DNA of 64,000 bases, from the NCBI GenBank assembly GCA_934096405.1, contig CAKOLW010000004.1:1-64000 (forward strand). Direction: 5' to 3'. Below are positions 18,890 through 27,803 of the stretch, piece by piece; position 1 is the first letter of the stretch, and every line of letters begins with the position of its first letter. Both the position numbers and the translations under genes were made by a program. The notes below the pieces were generated by a model, which had not been told where the DNA came from, did not search any database, and worked only from the letters and a program-made list of their open reading frames with translations. The stretch is from an uncultured Bacilli bacterium (GTDB lineage: Bacteria; Bacillota_I; Bacilli_A; RF39; UBA660).

Positions 18890-19416
18890 TAAATAAATGA
18901 TATATAACCTTTTACCCATTCTAAAAATATCATTTTCTTACCTACTTTATTTAAATACCAATTCTCTCTATCAGTAATTCCATCTCTAACTAATAAGTAA
19001 TCATAATTAAAGCTTACTTTAAATTTATTCATTAATGTAATAATCCTTTTCAAATGAAATTCATTACTAATTAATAATACATTAGTATTTTTATCTATTA
19101 ATTTAATAGAATTCTTAATATTTTGTAATGTCGTAACAGATTTTTCCTCTCTTAAAATATCACTGTCTAATACTTCATTTTTAAGTAGTAAATTATACAT
19201 ATAGTCACACTCTTTAATTTTACTTTTACCTAATAATGAATGATTACCACTTACTATAATTTTATTAACAACTTTATTTTTATATAAATTGACTACTTCT
19301 CTTATTCTTAAATCCATATCAAAACCACCAAAAACAATCACGTAGTCATAACGTTTTTTTATTTTCATTGGCTTTATAAAAATTTTTCTATTAAAATAAT
19401 TAATTATTTTTTTCAT
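18889..19416 (-). CDS. YdcF family protein (DUF218)
   Basis: The DUF218 core is visible: YDYVIVFGGFDMD, KIIVSGN, EEKSVTTLQNIKNS and LLISNEFHLKRIITLMNK. YdcF-type proteins are linked to envelope precursor metabolism (SanA/ElyC/YdcF), but the reaction is not settled. No membrane helix is seen. The gene overlaps the 3' end of ksgA; ATG 19416 is preferred over a GTG at 19431, but neither has a strong ribosome site, so translational coupling with ksgA is likely. Confidence 0.8.
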   Translation of the reverse strand: MKKIINYFNRKIFIKPMKIKKRYDYVIVFGGFDMDLRIREVVNLYKNKVVNKIIVSGNHSLLGKSKIKECDYMYNLLLKNEVLDSDILREEKSVTTLQNIKNSIKLIDKNTNVLLISNEFHLKRIITLMNKFKVSFNYDYLLVRDGITDRENWYLNKVGKKMIFLEWVKGYISFI

Positions 19417-20191
19417 AATAATTAAACACACTTACAAAATCTTCTAAACTCATTTGTTCAGCACGATAAGTTAAATCTTTATTTACTTTCTTTAAAGCAT
19501 TTTCTAATTTAATAAGATCATATTCTCTTAAATTATTTCTTAAATTCTTTCTTTTTTGTTTAAAAGAATCTCTAACAAATTTAAAAAACATCTCTTCATC
19601 TTTAACATATAATAATTCTTTCTTTCTAGTAAACTTAACTACAATACTATCCACCTTAGGCCTAGGTATAAAAGAATTTTTACTAACTAAAACTACTTTT
19701 TCTATATCAAAATAATATTGTAAAAAAACACTCAAACTATTATAATCCTTAGTACTTGGGCTAGCCTTAAATCTATCTCCCACCTCTTTTTGAACCATAA
19801 TAATCATTTCATCTATACATACTTCACTAATTACTTTATTAATTATAGGTGTAGTTATATAATAAGGAAGATTTGCTATTAAGTGGATATTACTATACTT
19901 ATAGTTTTTTAATACATCATCTAAATTAACATTAAGAAAATCTCCATAAATAACCTTAAGGTTATCACTTTTTATTTTATCTAGTTCACTTTTAAGTCTA
20001 GTATCTATTTCAAAAGCAATAACTGGTACATCTTTCTCAACTAATAACTTAGTAATCGCACCATTACCAGGTCCCACTTCAAGTATTAAAGATTCTGAAT
20101 CAATTGACGCAGAATCTACTATTTTTCTCTTAATATTATTATCTATCAAAAAATTTTGTCCTAGACTTTTCTTAAACTCAAACTTTTCCAT
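19400..20191 (-). CDS. rsmA: 16S rRNA (A1518/A1519-N6) dimethyltransferase KsgA
   Basis: KsgA/RsmA dimethylates two adjacent adenosines in the 3' hairpin of 16S rRNA during small-subunit biogenesis. In the 263-aa protein: SLGQNFLID, SAM motif I LEVGPGNGAIT, acidic motif II AFEIDTRL, catalytic motif IV NLPYYITTPI, and FIPRPKVDSIVVKF. Its ATG overlaps the stop of the upstream hydrolase gene (TAATG), so the two are co-translated. Confidence 0.97.
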   Translation of the reverse strand: MEKFEFKKSLGQNFLIDNNIKRKIVDSASIDSESLILEVGPGNGAITKLLVEKDVPVIAFEIDTRLKSELDKIKSDNLKVIYGDFLNVNLDDVLKNYKYSNIHLIANLPYYITTPIINKVISEVCIDEMIIMVQKEVGDRFKASPSTKDYNSLSVFLQYYFDIEKVVLVSKNSFIPRPKVDSIVVKFTRKKELLYVKDEEMFFKFVRDSFKQKRKNLRNNLREYDLIKLENALKKVNKDLTYRAEQMSLEDFVSVFNYYEKNN

Positions 20192-20808
20192 TAATTAAAC
20201 CTATTTCCATATTCTACTATATAGTTTTCACCATAATAATAACTATTCCATGATCTAAAACTATAATATTTATTATTTCTAACACCATTTAAAGCATCAT
20301 TAACTACTTCTTGAACTAAAGTTGTATTACTCTTTAAAGTATTATCAGCATTTAAATAATTTCTATAATATCCTTGTAAATATCCGGAAAATTGTCCAGG
20401 TGCAGTAATAACTTCAACTGGAGTCTTACCGCTTCTATCACATCTATTTAAAATAACACTCATAACAGCCATAATATCATCTAATTTCTTATTACTTTCA
20501 CTAGATACAACAGCCACAAGTAAATTAAAATCTTCAGTACTTAAACTATATTTAGTATTATTATTACTTACAACAAATCCTTTCTCAGGTATACTTAAAT
20601 ACTTAGTCAAAACAGGATTTTCTTCATAATAAATATCTTCTTTATTTTCAGCAATAACTTTATGATCTAAAGCTTTATTCTCGTTTTCATCTTTAGAATT
20701 TACCACATTATAAACAACATTAGTAGTCCTTCCTAAAGTAAAAATAATCATAAATACAATAAATAATCTTGTATATGTAAACCATTTTTTAGGCTTATAT
20801 TTTTTCAT
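20191..20808 (-). CDS. Cell wall hydrolase, SleB/CwlJ catalytic domain
   Basis: The 205-aa protein has an N-terminal membrane anchor (about 12-33), a linker, and a C-terminal SleB-type domain (about 90-205). The domain carries LLVAVVSSESNKKLDDIMAV (catalytic Glu region), SVILNRC, PGQFSGY and VNDALNGV. SleB/CwlJ enzymes are lytic transglycosylases degrading spore cortex at germination; family members also act on vegetative walls. The position before ksgA is taken in B. subtilis by other wall genes. The role in germination is inferred. Confidence 0.85.
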   Translation of the reverse strand: MKKYKPKKWFTYTRLFIVFMIIFTLGRTTNVVYNVVNSKDENENKALDHKVIAENKEDIYYEENPVLTKYLSIPEKGFVVSNNNTKYSLSTEDFNLLVAVVSSESNKKLDDIMAVMSVILNRCDRSGKTPVEVITAPGQFSGYLQGYYRNYLNADNTLKSNTTLVQEVVNDALNGVRNNKYYSFRSWNSYYYGENYIVEYGNRFN

Positions 20809-20878
20809 CTATAATCATCCTTTGCAAAAGTATTATATCAAATATATATATAATTGTCAAAAATTAGAGTTAATTTTG

Positions 20879-20905
20879 TTAGCACTCTCCATTGACGAGT
20901 GCTAA
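20879..20905. promoter_or_regulatory. CIRCE operator (HrcA site)
   Basis: A perfect CIRCE inverted repeat, TTAGCACTC-N9-GAGTGCTAA. It overlaps the -35 (TTGACG at 20892-20897) of the clpB promoter, so the heat-shock repressor HrcA would block RNA polymerase directly. Confidence 0.96.
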
Positions 20906-20920
20906 TTTTTATGATATAAT
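20892..20920 (+). promoter_or_regulatory. Promoter of clpB
   Basis: TTGACG (20892-20897), a 17-nt spacer and TATAAT (20915-20920) with an extended -10 TGA in front. The -35 lies in the centre of the CIRCE element. Confidence 0.85.
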
Positions 20921-20947
20921 ACACTATGTAAAAAGGAGGTAATTAAA

Positions 20948-23050
20948 ATGTTTAATATGAATAATGAAGAAAACGAAAATGTTTTAGAAAAATATGGTCG
21001 TAATATAAATGAAGATGTTAAGAATCGTAAAATTGATCCTATTATTGGTCGTGATGAAGAAATTCGTAACATCACTAGAATACTTTCTAGAAAAACAAAA
21101 AACAACCCTGTTCTTATAGGAGAACCAGGTGTAGGTAAAACAGCTATTGTAGAAGGACTTGCCGAAAGAATAGTAAAAGGAGATGTTCCAGAAAGTTTAA
21201 AAAATAAAACAATTTGGGAACTTAACATGGCTAGTTTAATCGCAGGTGCTAAATACCGTGGAGAATTTGAAGAAAGACTAAAAAAAGTACTTGATGAAAT
21301 AAAGAAAAGTGAAGGAAATCTAATAATGTTTATTGATGAAATTCATTTAATTGTAGGTACAGGCGCTGTGGATGGTGCTATGGACACAGGTAATATTCTA
21401 AAACCTATGCTAGCGCGTGGAGAAATACATGTAATAGGTGCTACTACTTTAAATGAATACAGAATGTACATTGAAAAAGATGGAGCACTTGAAAGAAGAT
21501 TTCAAAAAGTAATAGTCGCTGAACCAACTGTAGAAGACACAATAACAATACTTCGTGGTTTAAAAGAAAGATTTGAAATATATCATGGAGTTACAATTCA
21601 AGATAAAGCATTAATAAGCGCAGCAACCCTATCTAATAGATATATTACAGATAGATTTTTACCAGATAAAGCTATTGACTTAGTCGATGAAGCATGTGCT
21701 ACCATAAGAGTTCAAATGGATAGTGTCCCTACTTCACTTGATGAAATAACAAGAAAAATACTTACATTACAAGTAGAAAAAGAAGCACTAAAAAAAGAAA
21801 AAGATGAACTTTCTATAAAAAGACTTGAATCATTAGATAAAGAATTATATGATTTAAAATCTAAGGAACAAGAACTAAGTTCTAAATGGAAAGAAGAAAA
21901 AAATACAAATGAAGAAATAAAAAAAGTTAAATCTGATATATCTAAATATACTTATGAATTTGAAAATGCTAAAAACACTTATAACCTAGAACAAGCAGCA
22001 AGAATAAAAAATGAAATATTACCAAAACTAAAAGATAAATTAGATGAATTATCTAAAAATAGTAAAAACGGAATATTATCAGATACTGTAACAAGTGATG
22101 ATATTGCAAATGTTATAAGCAAGTGGACAAACATACCAATTTCAAAAGTAATAAGTAGTGAAAAAGATAAAATATTAAATTTATACGACAACTTAAAGAA
22201 AAGAGTTAAAGGTCAACACAAAGCATTAAAACTTGTAAGTGACGCTATTATAAGGTCAAGAAGTGGTATAAAAGACCCAAATAAGCCTATTGGTACATTC
22301 ATGTTTCTAGGACCTACTGGTGTTGGTAAAACAGAAGTTGCAAGAAGTTTAGCATATGAACTATTTGATGATGAAAAACACATGATAAGAATTGATATGA
22401 GTGAATATATGGAAAAATATTCAGTTTCTAGATTAATTGGAGCCGCACCAGGATATGTTGGTTATGAAGAAGGTGGACAACTTACTGAAAAAGTAAGAAG
22501 AAATCCATATTCAATAGTACTTTTTGATGAAATTGAAAAAGCTCATCCAGATGTACTTAACCTATTATTACAAATACTAGATGAAGGAAGGCTTACTGAT
22601 TCAAATGGTAGAACAGTTAACTTTAAAAACACTATAATAATTATGACATCTAATGTAGGTAGTGAATATGTACTAAGTAATGAAGAAGACAAAATAACAA
22701 GTGAACTAAACAAATACTTTAGACCAGAATTTTTAAATAGACTAGATGAAATAATAGTATTTAATAAACTAAATAAAGAAGACTTATGCGAAATTCTAGA
22801 TAACATATTATATGAAATAGAACATAGACTAATAGATATTAATGTAAAAATAAATTTAACTAAAGAAGCAAAAGAATACTTTATAAATACTGGCTATGAT
22901 GAATTTTATGGAGCAAGACCACTAAAAAGATTAGTAAGCAGTAAATTAGAAACTTTACTTGCTAAAAAATTAATAAATAATGAAATAAAATCTAATTCAA
23001 TAGTTACCATAGATTATAAAGACAATGAATTAAAATTAACCACTAACTAA
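20948..23050 (+). CDS. clpB: AAA+ disaggregase ClpB lacking the N-terminal domain
   Basis: ClpB extracts proteins from aggregates with DnaK. The 700-aa protein has two AAA+ modules: Walker A GEPGVGKT with Walker B FIDEIH, then GPTGVGKT with [11 protein letters not shown] full-length coiled-coil M domain lies between them (about 265-385). It starts at [22 protein letters not shown], so the roughly 145-residue Clp-N domain of long ClpB is absent; no remnant is visible upstream and the AAAGGAGGT ribosome site fits the ATG at 20948. The M domain and [21 protein letters not shown] distinguish it from ClpC. Controlled by CIRCE/HrcA. Confidence 0.93.
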   Translation: MFNMNNEENENVLEKYGRNINEDVKNRKIDPIIGRDEEIRNITRILSRKTKNNPVLIGEPGVGKTAIVEGLAERIVKGDVPESLKNKTIWELNMASLIAGAKYRGEFEERLKKVLDEIKKSEGNLIMFIDEIHLIVGTGAVDGAMDTGNILKPMLARGEIHVIGATTLNEYRMYIEKDGALERRFQKVIVAEPTVEDTITILRGLKERFEIYHGVTIQDKALISAATLSNRYITDRFLPDKAIDLVDEACATIRVQMDSVPTSLDEITRKILTLQVEKEALKKEKDELSIKRLESLDKELYDLKSKEQELSSKWKEEKNTNEEIKKVKSDISKYTYEFENAKNTYNLEQAARIKNEILPKLKDKLDELSKNSKNGILSDTVTSDDIANVISKWTNIPISKVISSEKDKILNLYDNLKKRVKGQHKALKLVSDAIIRSRSGIKDPNKPIGTFMFLGPTGVGKTEVARSLAYELFDDEKHMIRIDMSEYMEKYSVSRLIGAAPGYVGYEEGGQLTEKVRRNPYSIVLFDEIEKAHPDVLNLLLQILDEGRLTDSNGRTVNFKNTIIIMTSNVGSEYVLSNEEDKITSELNKYFRPEFLNRLDEIIVFNKLNKEDLCEILDNILYEIEHRLIDINVKINLTKEAKEYFINTGYDEFYGARPLKRLVSSKLETLLAKKLINNEIKSNSIVTIDYKDNELKLTTN

Positions 23051-23066
23051 CATTTAGTGGTTTTTT
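23038..23066 (+). terminator. Terminator of clpB (copy 1 of a repeated hairpin)
   Basis: AACCACTAA (23038-23046) pairs with TTAGTGGTT (23054-23062), then a T run. Nearly identical to the terminator at 23508. Confidence 0.88.
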
Positions 23067-23067
23067 A

Positions 23068-23076
23068 TGATATAAT
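23068..23076 (+). promoter_or_regulatory. Extended -10 promoter of the NUDIX gene
   Basis: TGATATAAT directly follows the clpB terminator and lies 24 nt before the ATG. No good -35 is present, which is consistent with an extended -10 promoter. Confidence 0.6.
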
Positions 23077-23100
23077 TTAACAGAAGGGAGATTTTACACT

Positions 23101-23505
23101 ATGAATGTTGTTGGAACAATGTTTTTTAAAGATAATAAACTTCTAATTGATAAACCTAGAAAAAGACCTACTTATCAAATGATTGGAGGTAGAGTTGAAG
23201 AAGGAGAAACACCATTAGAAGCCGCAATTAGAGAATGTCATGAAGAACTAGGGCCTCAAGCTTTAATAGATAATTCTTTATTTGAATTAATAATGGAATT
23301 TGATGAAATAGCTACTAGTGATGGCAAAACACCTATTCATTTCTATGTATTTAAATATAATGGAACACTAGAAGGAAAGTTAAGTACTTCAGAAGAAATA
23401 GAAAAATTTTTATGGTATGACTCAAGTGAAAATACAGATATATTATCTAATACTCTAAAAAATGAAGTTGTGCCCTATTGTTTAAAACATAAATACATAA
23501 AATAG
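23101..23505 (+). CDS. NUDIX hydrolase
   Basis: This 134-aa single-domain protein carries a perfect Nudix box (GX5EX7REUXEEXGU), from GGRVEEGE through RECHEELG. It hydrolyses an unknown nucleoside diphosphate derivative. An AGAAGGGAG ribosome site precedes the ATG. A single-gene unit with its own promoter, framed by two nearly identical terminators. Substrate class (ADP-ribose, oxidised dNTP or capped RNA) cannot be read from the sequence. Confidence 0.92.
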   Translation: MNVVGTMFFKDNKLLIDKPRKRPTYQMIGGRVEEGETPLEAAIRECHEELGPQALIDNSLFELIMEFDEIATSDGKTPIHFYVFKYNGTLEGKLSTSEEIEKFLWYDSSENTDILSNTLKNEVVPYCLKHKYIK

Positions 23506-23507
23506 TC

Positions 23508-23537
23508 AAACCACTAACTAACGATTAGTGGTTTTTC
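23508..23537 (+). terminator. Terminator of the NUDIX gene (copy 2 of a repeated hairpin)
   Basis: AACCACTAA (23509-23517) pairs with TTAGTGGTT (23525-23533), then a T run. It overlaps the stop of the convergent kinase-like gene. Confidence 0.88.
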
Positions 23538-24257
23538 TTTAGACAAAACATATTCTTTACTTAAAGTATTCACTATACCTTCTAAATTATTACAATCTTT
23601 AATTAATTCAATACCTAAATAACTATTAATTCTATTTATCATATTAACTAAATTATAAACTAAATACTTAAGATCTTCCTCTTTAAAAGAAACAAAAGAA
23701 GGTTCAAAATCTATGAGTTTTAAATCGTTATTAAACATTAAGAAATTATTAGGATGAATATCTAAATAATAAATATTATTATTAACTAATTCCAATAAAA
23801 TTCTTATTATTCTAAGATAAAATAAACTACTATCTCTCTTATTAATAATATTTTTAAGCTTAGTATTATTTTTATAATACCTAATAATTTGTCCAACGAC
23901 ATAATTATCAACACTAACTATTCCAATAGGAAAATCTGTATCTTTTACTAAATGTTGTTTACTATGTAACATTGAAACTAATCTATCATCATAATGCCTT
24001 TTATACTTATATTCTTGATAATCTCTATAAATTCTAAATGCATAATCATAGTCTTCTACATTTTTCATTTCATGTATTATTATTCCATTATATTCATCTT
24101 TATTAGTTGAAAACAAAGTAACTTCTTTCTTAGTTTCTAAAACAAAAAGGCCCAAAGAGGCCTGTAATTCTTTAATATTATCAAAATTTATACTTATAAG
24201 ATTATCATATGTATTTCCAAATCTATTTTTAAATCCCCTCTGAATATTCACTCTCAT
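23514..24257 (-). CDS. Protein-kinase-fold protein, divergent
   Basis: The sequence contains a recognisable kinase C-lobe: YYLDIHPNNFLMF (catalytic-loop-like, D-x-x-x-x-N) and LKLIDFEP (DFG-like, metal-binding Asp). The N-lobe is unusual, with no clear glycine loop. It could be a small-molecule or protein kinase; the target is unknown. It lies 13 nt downstream of tatD on the same strand, so is probably co-transcribed. The start is uncertain within 10 nt: GTG 24260, ATG 24257, or GTG 24251, which is best spaced from GGTGAT. Confidence 0.7.
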   Translation of the reverse strand: MRVNIQRGFKNRFGNTYDNLISINFDNIKELQASLGLFVLETKKEVTLFSTNKDEYNGIIIHEMKNVEDYDYAFRIYRDYQEYKYKRHYDDRLVSMLHSKQHLVKDTDFPIGIVSVDNYVVGQIIRYYKNNTKLKNIINKRDSSLFYLRIIRILLELVNNNIYYLDIHPNNFLMFNNDLKLIDFEPSFVSFKEEDLKYLVYNLVNMINRINSYLGIELIKDCNNLEGIVNTLSKEYVLSKEKPLIVS

Positions 24258-24270
24258 CACCCTTACACTT

Positions 24271-25032
24271 TTATTTTATCATATTTATATTTTTTAATCT
24301 ATATACCAAAATAGCATTATTAGTAGTAATATTCATAACATTATCTAAACTTACCCCTGTATTATCACTTATACATTGAGCAATTATAGGAATATACTTA
24401 CTTTCATTCTTTTGACCTCTATAAGGTGTAGGTGCCAAATAAGGTGAATCAGTTTCAAGAACTATGTTATCTAATGATACATTCTTAATAGTATCTTTTA
24501 ATTTACTATTCTTAAAAGTAATAACTCCACCTATACCCAATTTATAACCTAATTTAATATATTCCCTAGCCGTTTCTAAACTTCCACTAAAACAATGAAT
24601 AATTCCCTTAACATTATATTCTTTTAAAATATTAATGGTATCTTCAATAGCATCCCTACTGTGAATAACTACAGGTTTATCAACTTCTGAAGCAAGTTCC
24701 AAAAAATCACGAAACACTTTAATTTGTAACTCTCTATCTTCTTTACCATAATAATAATCTAATCCTATTTCTCCTATAGCTACAACTTTATCATTTTTTA
24801 ACAACTCTCTATAATTATCAATATCACTTTCTTTATAATCTCTAACATTAGATGGATGCACTCCAATACACGTAAAAACCTCAGGATACATATTAGAAAT
24901 CCTAACATTCATCAAACTACTATCTAAATCTTCACTAGCAGTCACTATAATTTTAACATTTTCTTTAATAGCATTTTCTAAATACTCTTTAACCTCTTCT
25001 TCACTAACATGACAATGAGTATCTATAAACAT
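24271..25032 (-). CDS. tatD: TatD family metal-dependent hydrolase
   Basis: The 253-aa TIM-barrel protein has the TatD metal sites: DTHCH (5-9 region), GEIGLDYYYG, VIHSRDA, IHCFSG and LETDSPYLAPTPYRG. TatD proteins act as DNases/exonucleases, and YabD is the Bacillus ortholog near ksgA and yabG. A GGAGG ribosome site precedes the ATG. The small membrane-protein gene ends 10 nt upstream, in the same transcript. Confidence 0.95.
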   Translation of the reverse strand: MFIDTHCHVSEEEVKEYLENAIKENVKIIVTASEDLDSSLMNVRISNMYPEVFTCIGVHPSNVRDYKESDIDNYRELLKNDKVVAIGEIGLDYYYGKEDRELQIKVFRDFLELASEVDKPVVIHSRDAIEDTINILKEYNVKGIIHCFSGSLETAREYIKLGYKLGIGGVITFKNSKLKDTIKNVSLDNIVLETDSPYLAPTPYRGQKNESKYIPIIAQCISDNTGVSLDNVMNITTNNAILVYRLKNINMIK

Positions 25033-25042
25033 AATTCCTCCA

Positions 25043-25213
25043 TTAATCTTTTACACTAAAATATTTAACAGCTAACACTAAAAACACAACAGGAAAAATA
25101 TAATCATAAAATTCATGGAATCCCATTTGTAAGAAAAATGCTATTATTGCACTACAAACTAACAACATCTTCATTAAATTTTTAAATTTACTGCTACTTG
25201 AATATGTTTTCAT
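25043..25213 (-). CDS. Small membrane protein, 56 aa, unknown function
   Basis: An ATG at 25213 opens a 56-aa frame (MKTYSSSSKFKNLMKM...YFSVKD) ending at 25043. It predicts two short hydrophobic helices (about 16-30 and 37-50) separated by MGFHEFYDY. Its stop lies just before the tatD ribosome site, as expected for an upstream gene in the same operon. Its own ribosome site is weak (GTGATTG). No family recognised; coding is supported by hydrophobic patterning and fit with tatD. Confidence 0.6.
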   Translation of the reverse strand: MKTYSSSSKFKNLMKMLLVCSAIIAFFLQMGFHEFYDYIFPVVFLVLAVKYFSVKD

Positions 25214-25282
25214 ATCAATCACAACTACATTGTACCAACTTTATCTAGTAAAATCTACTAAATCGACAAAACTTATCATAAA

Positions 25283-25311
25283 TTGACACATAAAATACAC
25301 TTCAATCTAAT
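25283..25311 (+). promoter_or_regulatory. Promoter of the AGCS-like gene, almost abutting the start codon
   Basis: A consensus TTGACA (25283-25288), a 17-nt spacer and TCTAAT (25306-25311) predict transcription starting at about 25318, only a few bases before the ATG at 25322. Confidence 0.65.
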
Positions 25312-25321
25312 AAAATATAAT

Positions 25322-26482
25322 ATGTTAGATATATTATGGTTAATATTAATTTTTTTAATAATAATTCTTGGTATAAGATTATCTTTTTATATAAAGTTTA
25401 AAAATTATAAGATATTTACTTTAATTAAATCTTTAAACTTTAATACTTTATTTATTTCACTAGGTACTAAAATGGGTGTAGGTGCTTTGATCGGAACAAG
25501 TATGTCTGTTATAATAGGTGGCCCAGGTTCTCTTATATGGATGTTTTTATTTACTTTATTAACTTCTTCAATTATTTATACTGAAAGCTACTTAGGTAAC
25601 AAATACAAAGAAACTACTTTATTTGGTAACATAAGTGGTATATACTTTTACACAAAAAAAGCTTTAAATAAAAAATCTTTAGCTATAATAACTCTAATTC
25701 TATTTATAATTACTTACTCTATATTTTTTTTAATGATACAAACTAACACTATATCAAATATACTTAATATAAATAAATATCTAATATCTTTTATTATATT
25801 AATATTTTTACTACTATTATTAAACAACAATATTTCTGAACTTACTAAACTCATAACAAAAATAGTACCAATAGTATCTATATTCTTTATTTCAATAAGT
25901 GTATTCGCTATTGGAAAACACTATTACATGTTACCAAGCATTATTAAACATATTATATATGATGCATTTAATTCAAAATCTATTCTAACAGGTATGATAA
26001 TAGGTATAAAAAGAAGTATATTCTTAAATGAATTATTAATAGGAACAGCATCATTCACAAGTTCATCTAATAAAAAAGAAATACCTAATACCTTAGTACT
26101 AGGAACATACTTCATAACTTTTATTATTTCTACTCTTATAGCATTACTATTGTTAACCTATACTGGTCATTATAGTACCAGTTACATAAAAACACTCTTA
26201 CAAGTATTTACTTATCACTTTGGTAATTATGGACATTACTTCTTAGCATTAATAATATGTTTACTTGGCACTAGTTCTATAATATCAGGTATATATATAG
26301 GTTTATCTAATCTTACACATTTAACTAATAAAAAGATTGTATTAATATTTAAAATTATTCTTACTATTTTCCTATTACTTGGTATATTTATTAGTACTAA
26401 TAATTTATGGCTAATCACAGACATATCAATGTTAATACTTATATTGCTAAATATTTATATTATAAATAAAATTATAGATTAA
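25322..26482 (+). CDS. Divergent AGCS-family amino acid:cation symporter-like protein
   Basis: This 386-aa polytopic protein has about ten membrane helices. The segment with GTKMGVGALIGT and IIGGPGSLIWMFLFTLL, followed by YTESYLGNKYKE, aligns with the conserved GNIAGVA...GGPGAIFWMW...EAxLGxKYR block of alanine/glycine:cation symporters. KRSIFLNELLIGTASFTSS parallels the RGxFSNEAGxGSAP block. Several substrate-site residues differ and the protein is shorter than typical members (about 450-500 aa), so transport specificity is unclear. A TTG at 25283 is in frame, but those bases are the -35 box, so ATG 25322 is preferred. It has no Shine-Dalgarno. Confidence 0.7.
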   Translation: MLDILWLILIFLIIILGIRLSFYIKFKNYKIFTLIKSLNFNTLFISLGTKMGVGALIGTSMSVIIGGPGSLIWMFLFTLLTSSIIYTESYLGNKYKETTLFGNISGIYFYTKKALNKKSLAIITLILFIITYSIFFLMIQTNTISNILNINKYLISFIILIFLLLLLNNNISELTKLITKIVPIVSIFFISISVFAIGKHYYMLPSIIKHIIYDAFNSKSILTGMIIGIKRSIFLNELLIGTASFTSSSNKKEIPNTLVLGTYFITFIISTLIALLLLTYTGHYSTSYIKTLLQVFTYHFGNYGHYFLALIICLLGTSSIISGIYIGLSNLTHLTNKKIVLIFKIILTIFLLLGIFISTNNLWLITDISMLILILLNIYIINKIID

Positions 26483-26519
26483 CTTTAATTAATATGTTAT
26501 ATTTATATAGGTGATACAA

Positions 26520-27188
26520 ATGATAGGAAACGATTGGGATGAAATATTAAAACCAATATGGGAAAGTCCAGGTTTTCATAATTTCATGAATATAGTAAAA
26601 GAAAAATATAAAGAAAATACATGTTTTCCTGAATATAATAACATTTTTAATGCATTAAAATTAACTCCATATAGTAAAGTAAAAGTAGTTATTCTAGGAC
26701 AAGATCCTTATCATGGAGTTGGAGAAGCACATGGTTTATCATTTTCTGTACAAGATGGTATAAAAAAACCACCTTCATTAAAAAACATATTTAAAGAATT
26801 ACATGATGACCTAGGTTTTGATGAACCAGAAAGTGGTAATCTGGAAAAATGGGCAAAAGAAGGAGTACTTCTACTTAACAGTGTTTTAACTGTAGAAAAA
26901 GATAAAGCTGCATCTCATAAAGATTTAGGATGGAACTTATTTACTGACCACATAATTAAATTACTTAACCAAAAAGAAACACCAATAGTATTTATCCTTT
27001 GGGGTAATTTCGCTAGAAGTAAAAAGGTATTTATAACAAACAAAAAACACTTAGTATTAGAAAGTGTTCATCCATCCCCATTCTCAGTATATAATGGCTT
27101 CTTTGGCAGTAAACCATTTAGTAAAACCAATAATTTTTTAATTGAAACTGGACAAACTCCAATTGATTGGAATCTAAAAAAGAACTAA
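26520..27188 (+). CDS. ung: Uracil-DNA glycosylase, family 1
   Basis: Ung excises uracil from DNA. The 222-aa protein shows the catalytic water-activating motif GQDPYHG, FSVQDGIKKPPSLKNIFKEL, LLLNSVLTVE, and the HPSPFS minor-groove loop. An in-frame GTG at 26511 is part of the AGGTGAT ribosome site, so ATG 26520 is the start. Its stop lies inside a bidirectional terminator shared with the convergent LemA-like gene, and the two reading frames overlap by 4 bp at their stops. Confidence 0.97.
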   Translation: MIGNDWDEILKPIWESPGFHNFMNIVKEKYKENTCFPEYNNIFNALKLTPYSKVKVVILGQDPYHGVGEAHGLSFSVQDGIKKPPSLKNIFKELHDDLGFDEPESGNLEKWAKEGVLLLNSVLTVEKDKAASHKDLGWNLFTDHIIKLLNQKETPIVFILWGNFARSKKVFITNKKHLVLESVHPSPFSVYNGFFGSKPFSKTNNFLIETGQTPIDWNLKKN

Positions 27189-27210
27189 ATCTCAATATTT
27201 AGTTCTTTTT
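27181..27210. terminator. Bidirectional terminator between ung and the LemA-like gene
   Basis: AGAACTAAAT (27181-27190) pairs with ATTTAGTTCT (27197-27206), with A and T runs on both sides. Both stop codons are inside it. Confidence 0.9.
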
Positions 27211-27739
27211 CATCATTAGTTCTTAATTCTTTACCATCATATAAAGTTTTAATAGTTAACTTCTTAAACTTACAAATTAACTTATAAGGAAACTTAGGAT
27301 ATAAATTGTTAAATTCACTAGCCCACTTATTATAAAGAGTTCTAAGTCCCATAAGTTCCACTTCTATCTTTTCTATATCCCTAATCAAACCATCAAAACT
27401 TTTAACATCACTAAGTTCATGATTATCACTATATATTTTATTAATCTCAACAAAACTAGAACTAAGTAAACTATCTTTATCATAATTATTCAACTTATCA
27501 ACTTTTAAATTCTTTACTTCTTCAAATATCTTAATATCTAATTTAATTTGTCTATTTATTATATTAATAACTCTTAACTCTAAATCTTCTTTTTCTTTTA
27601 ACTTATCATCTATATCATTTTCACACAACTGAGTCTTATAAGCCAAAGACAAAATATTTTCAGACTTAGTTATAAAGAATATTGCTATCAAACATCCTAC
27701 TAAAACTATAACGCCAATTATAAATAAAACTACTGTCAT
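27185..27739 (-). CDS. LemA-like membrane-anchored helical protein
   Basis: The 184-aa protein has an N-terminal membrane helix (about 3-24) and then long helices. The C-terminal LRTLYNKWASEFNNLYPKFPY resembles the LemA signature (YNxxVxxYNxxxxxFP). LemA proteins are helical-bundle membrane-anchored proteins of unsettled function. The promoter TGGTATTAT lies 20 nt upstream. Resemblance is moderate; an EzrA-like coiled coil is the main alternative. Confidence 0.6.
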   Translation of the reverse strand: MTVVLFIIGVIVLVGCLIAIFFITKSENILSLAYKTQLCENDIDDKLKEKEDLELRVINIINRQIKLDIKIFEEVKNLKVDKLNNYDKDSLLSSSFVEINKIYSDNHELSDVKSFDGLIRDIEKIEVELMGLRTLYNKWASEFNNLYPKFPYKLICKFKKLTIKTLYDGKELRTNDEKELNIEI

Positions 27740-27758
27740 ACTATCAACTCCTATAATA

Positions 27759-27767
27759 ATAATACCA
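27759..27767 (-). promoter_or_regulatory. Extended -10 promoter of the LemA-like gene
   Basis: Minus-strand TGGTATTAT, 20 nt upstream of the ATG and downstream of the preceding terminator. Confidence 0.55.
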
Positions 27768-27778
27768 TAATTTAAGAT

Positions 27779-27803
27779 AGAAAAAAAGAGTATTATAACT
27801 CAC
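27779..27803 (-). terminator. Terminator after the 182-aa gene
   Basis: A short GAGT/ACTC stem (27788-27791 with 27798-27801) is followed on the minus strand by a run of seven or eight T. Confidence 0.6.

Noticed and set aside
21979..22806. Antisense open frames within clpB
   Set aside because: Ser/Leu-rich antisense shadows of the coiled-coil and AAA+ regions without start signals.
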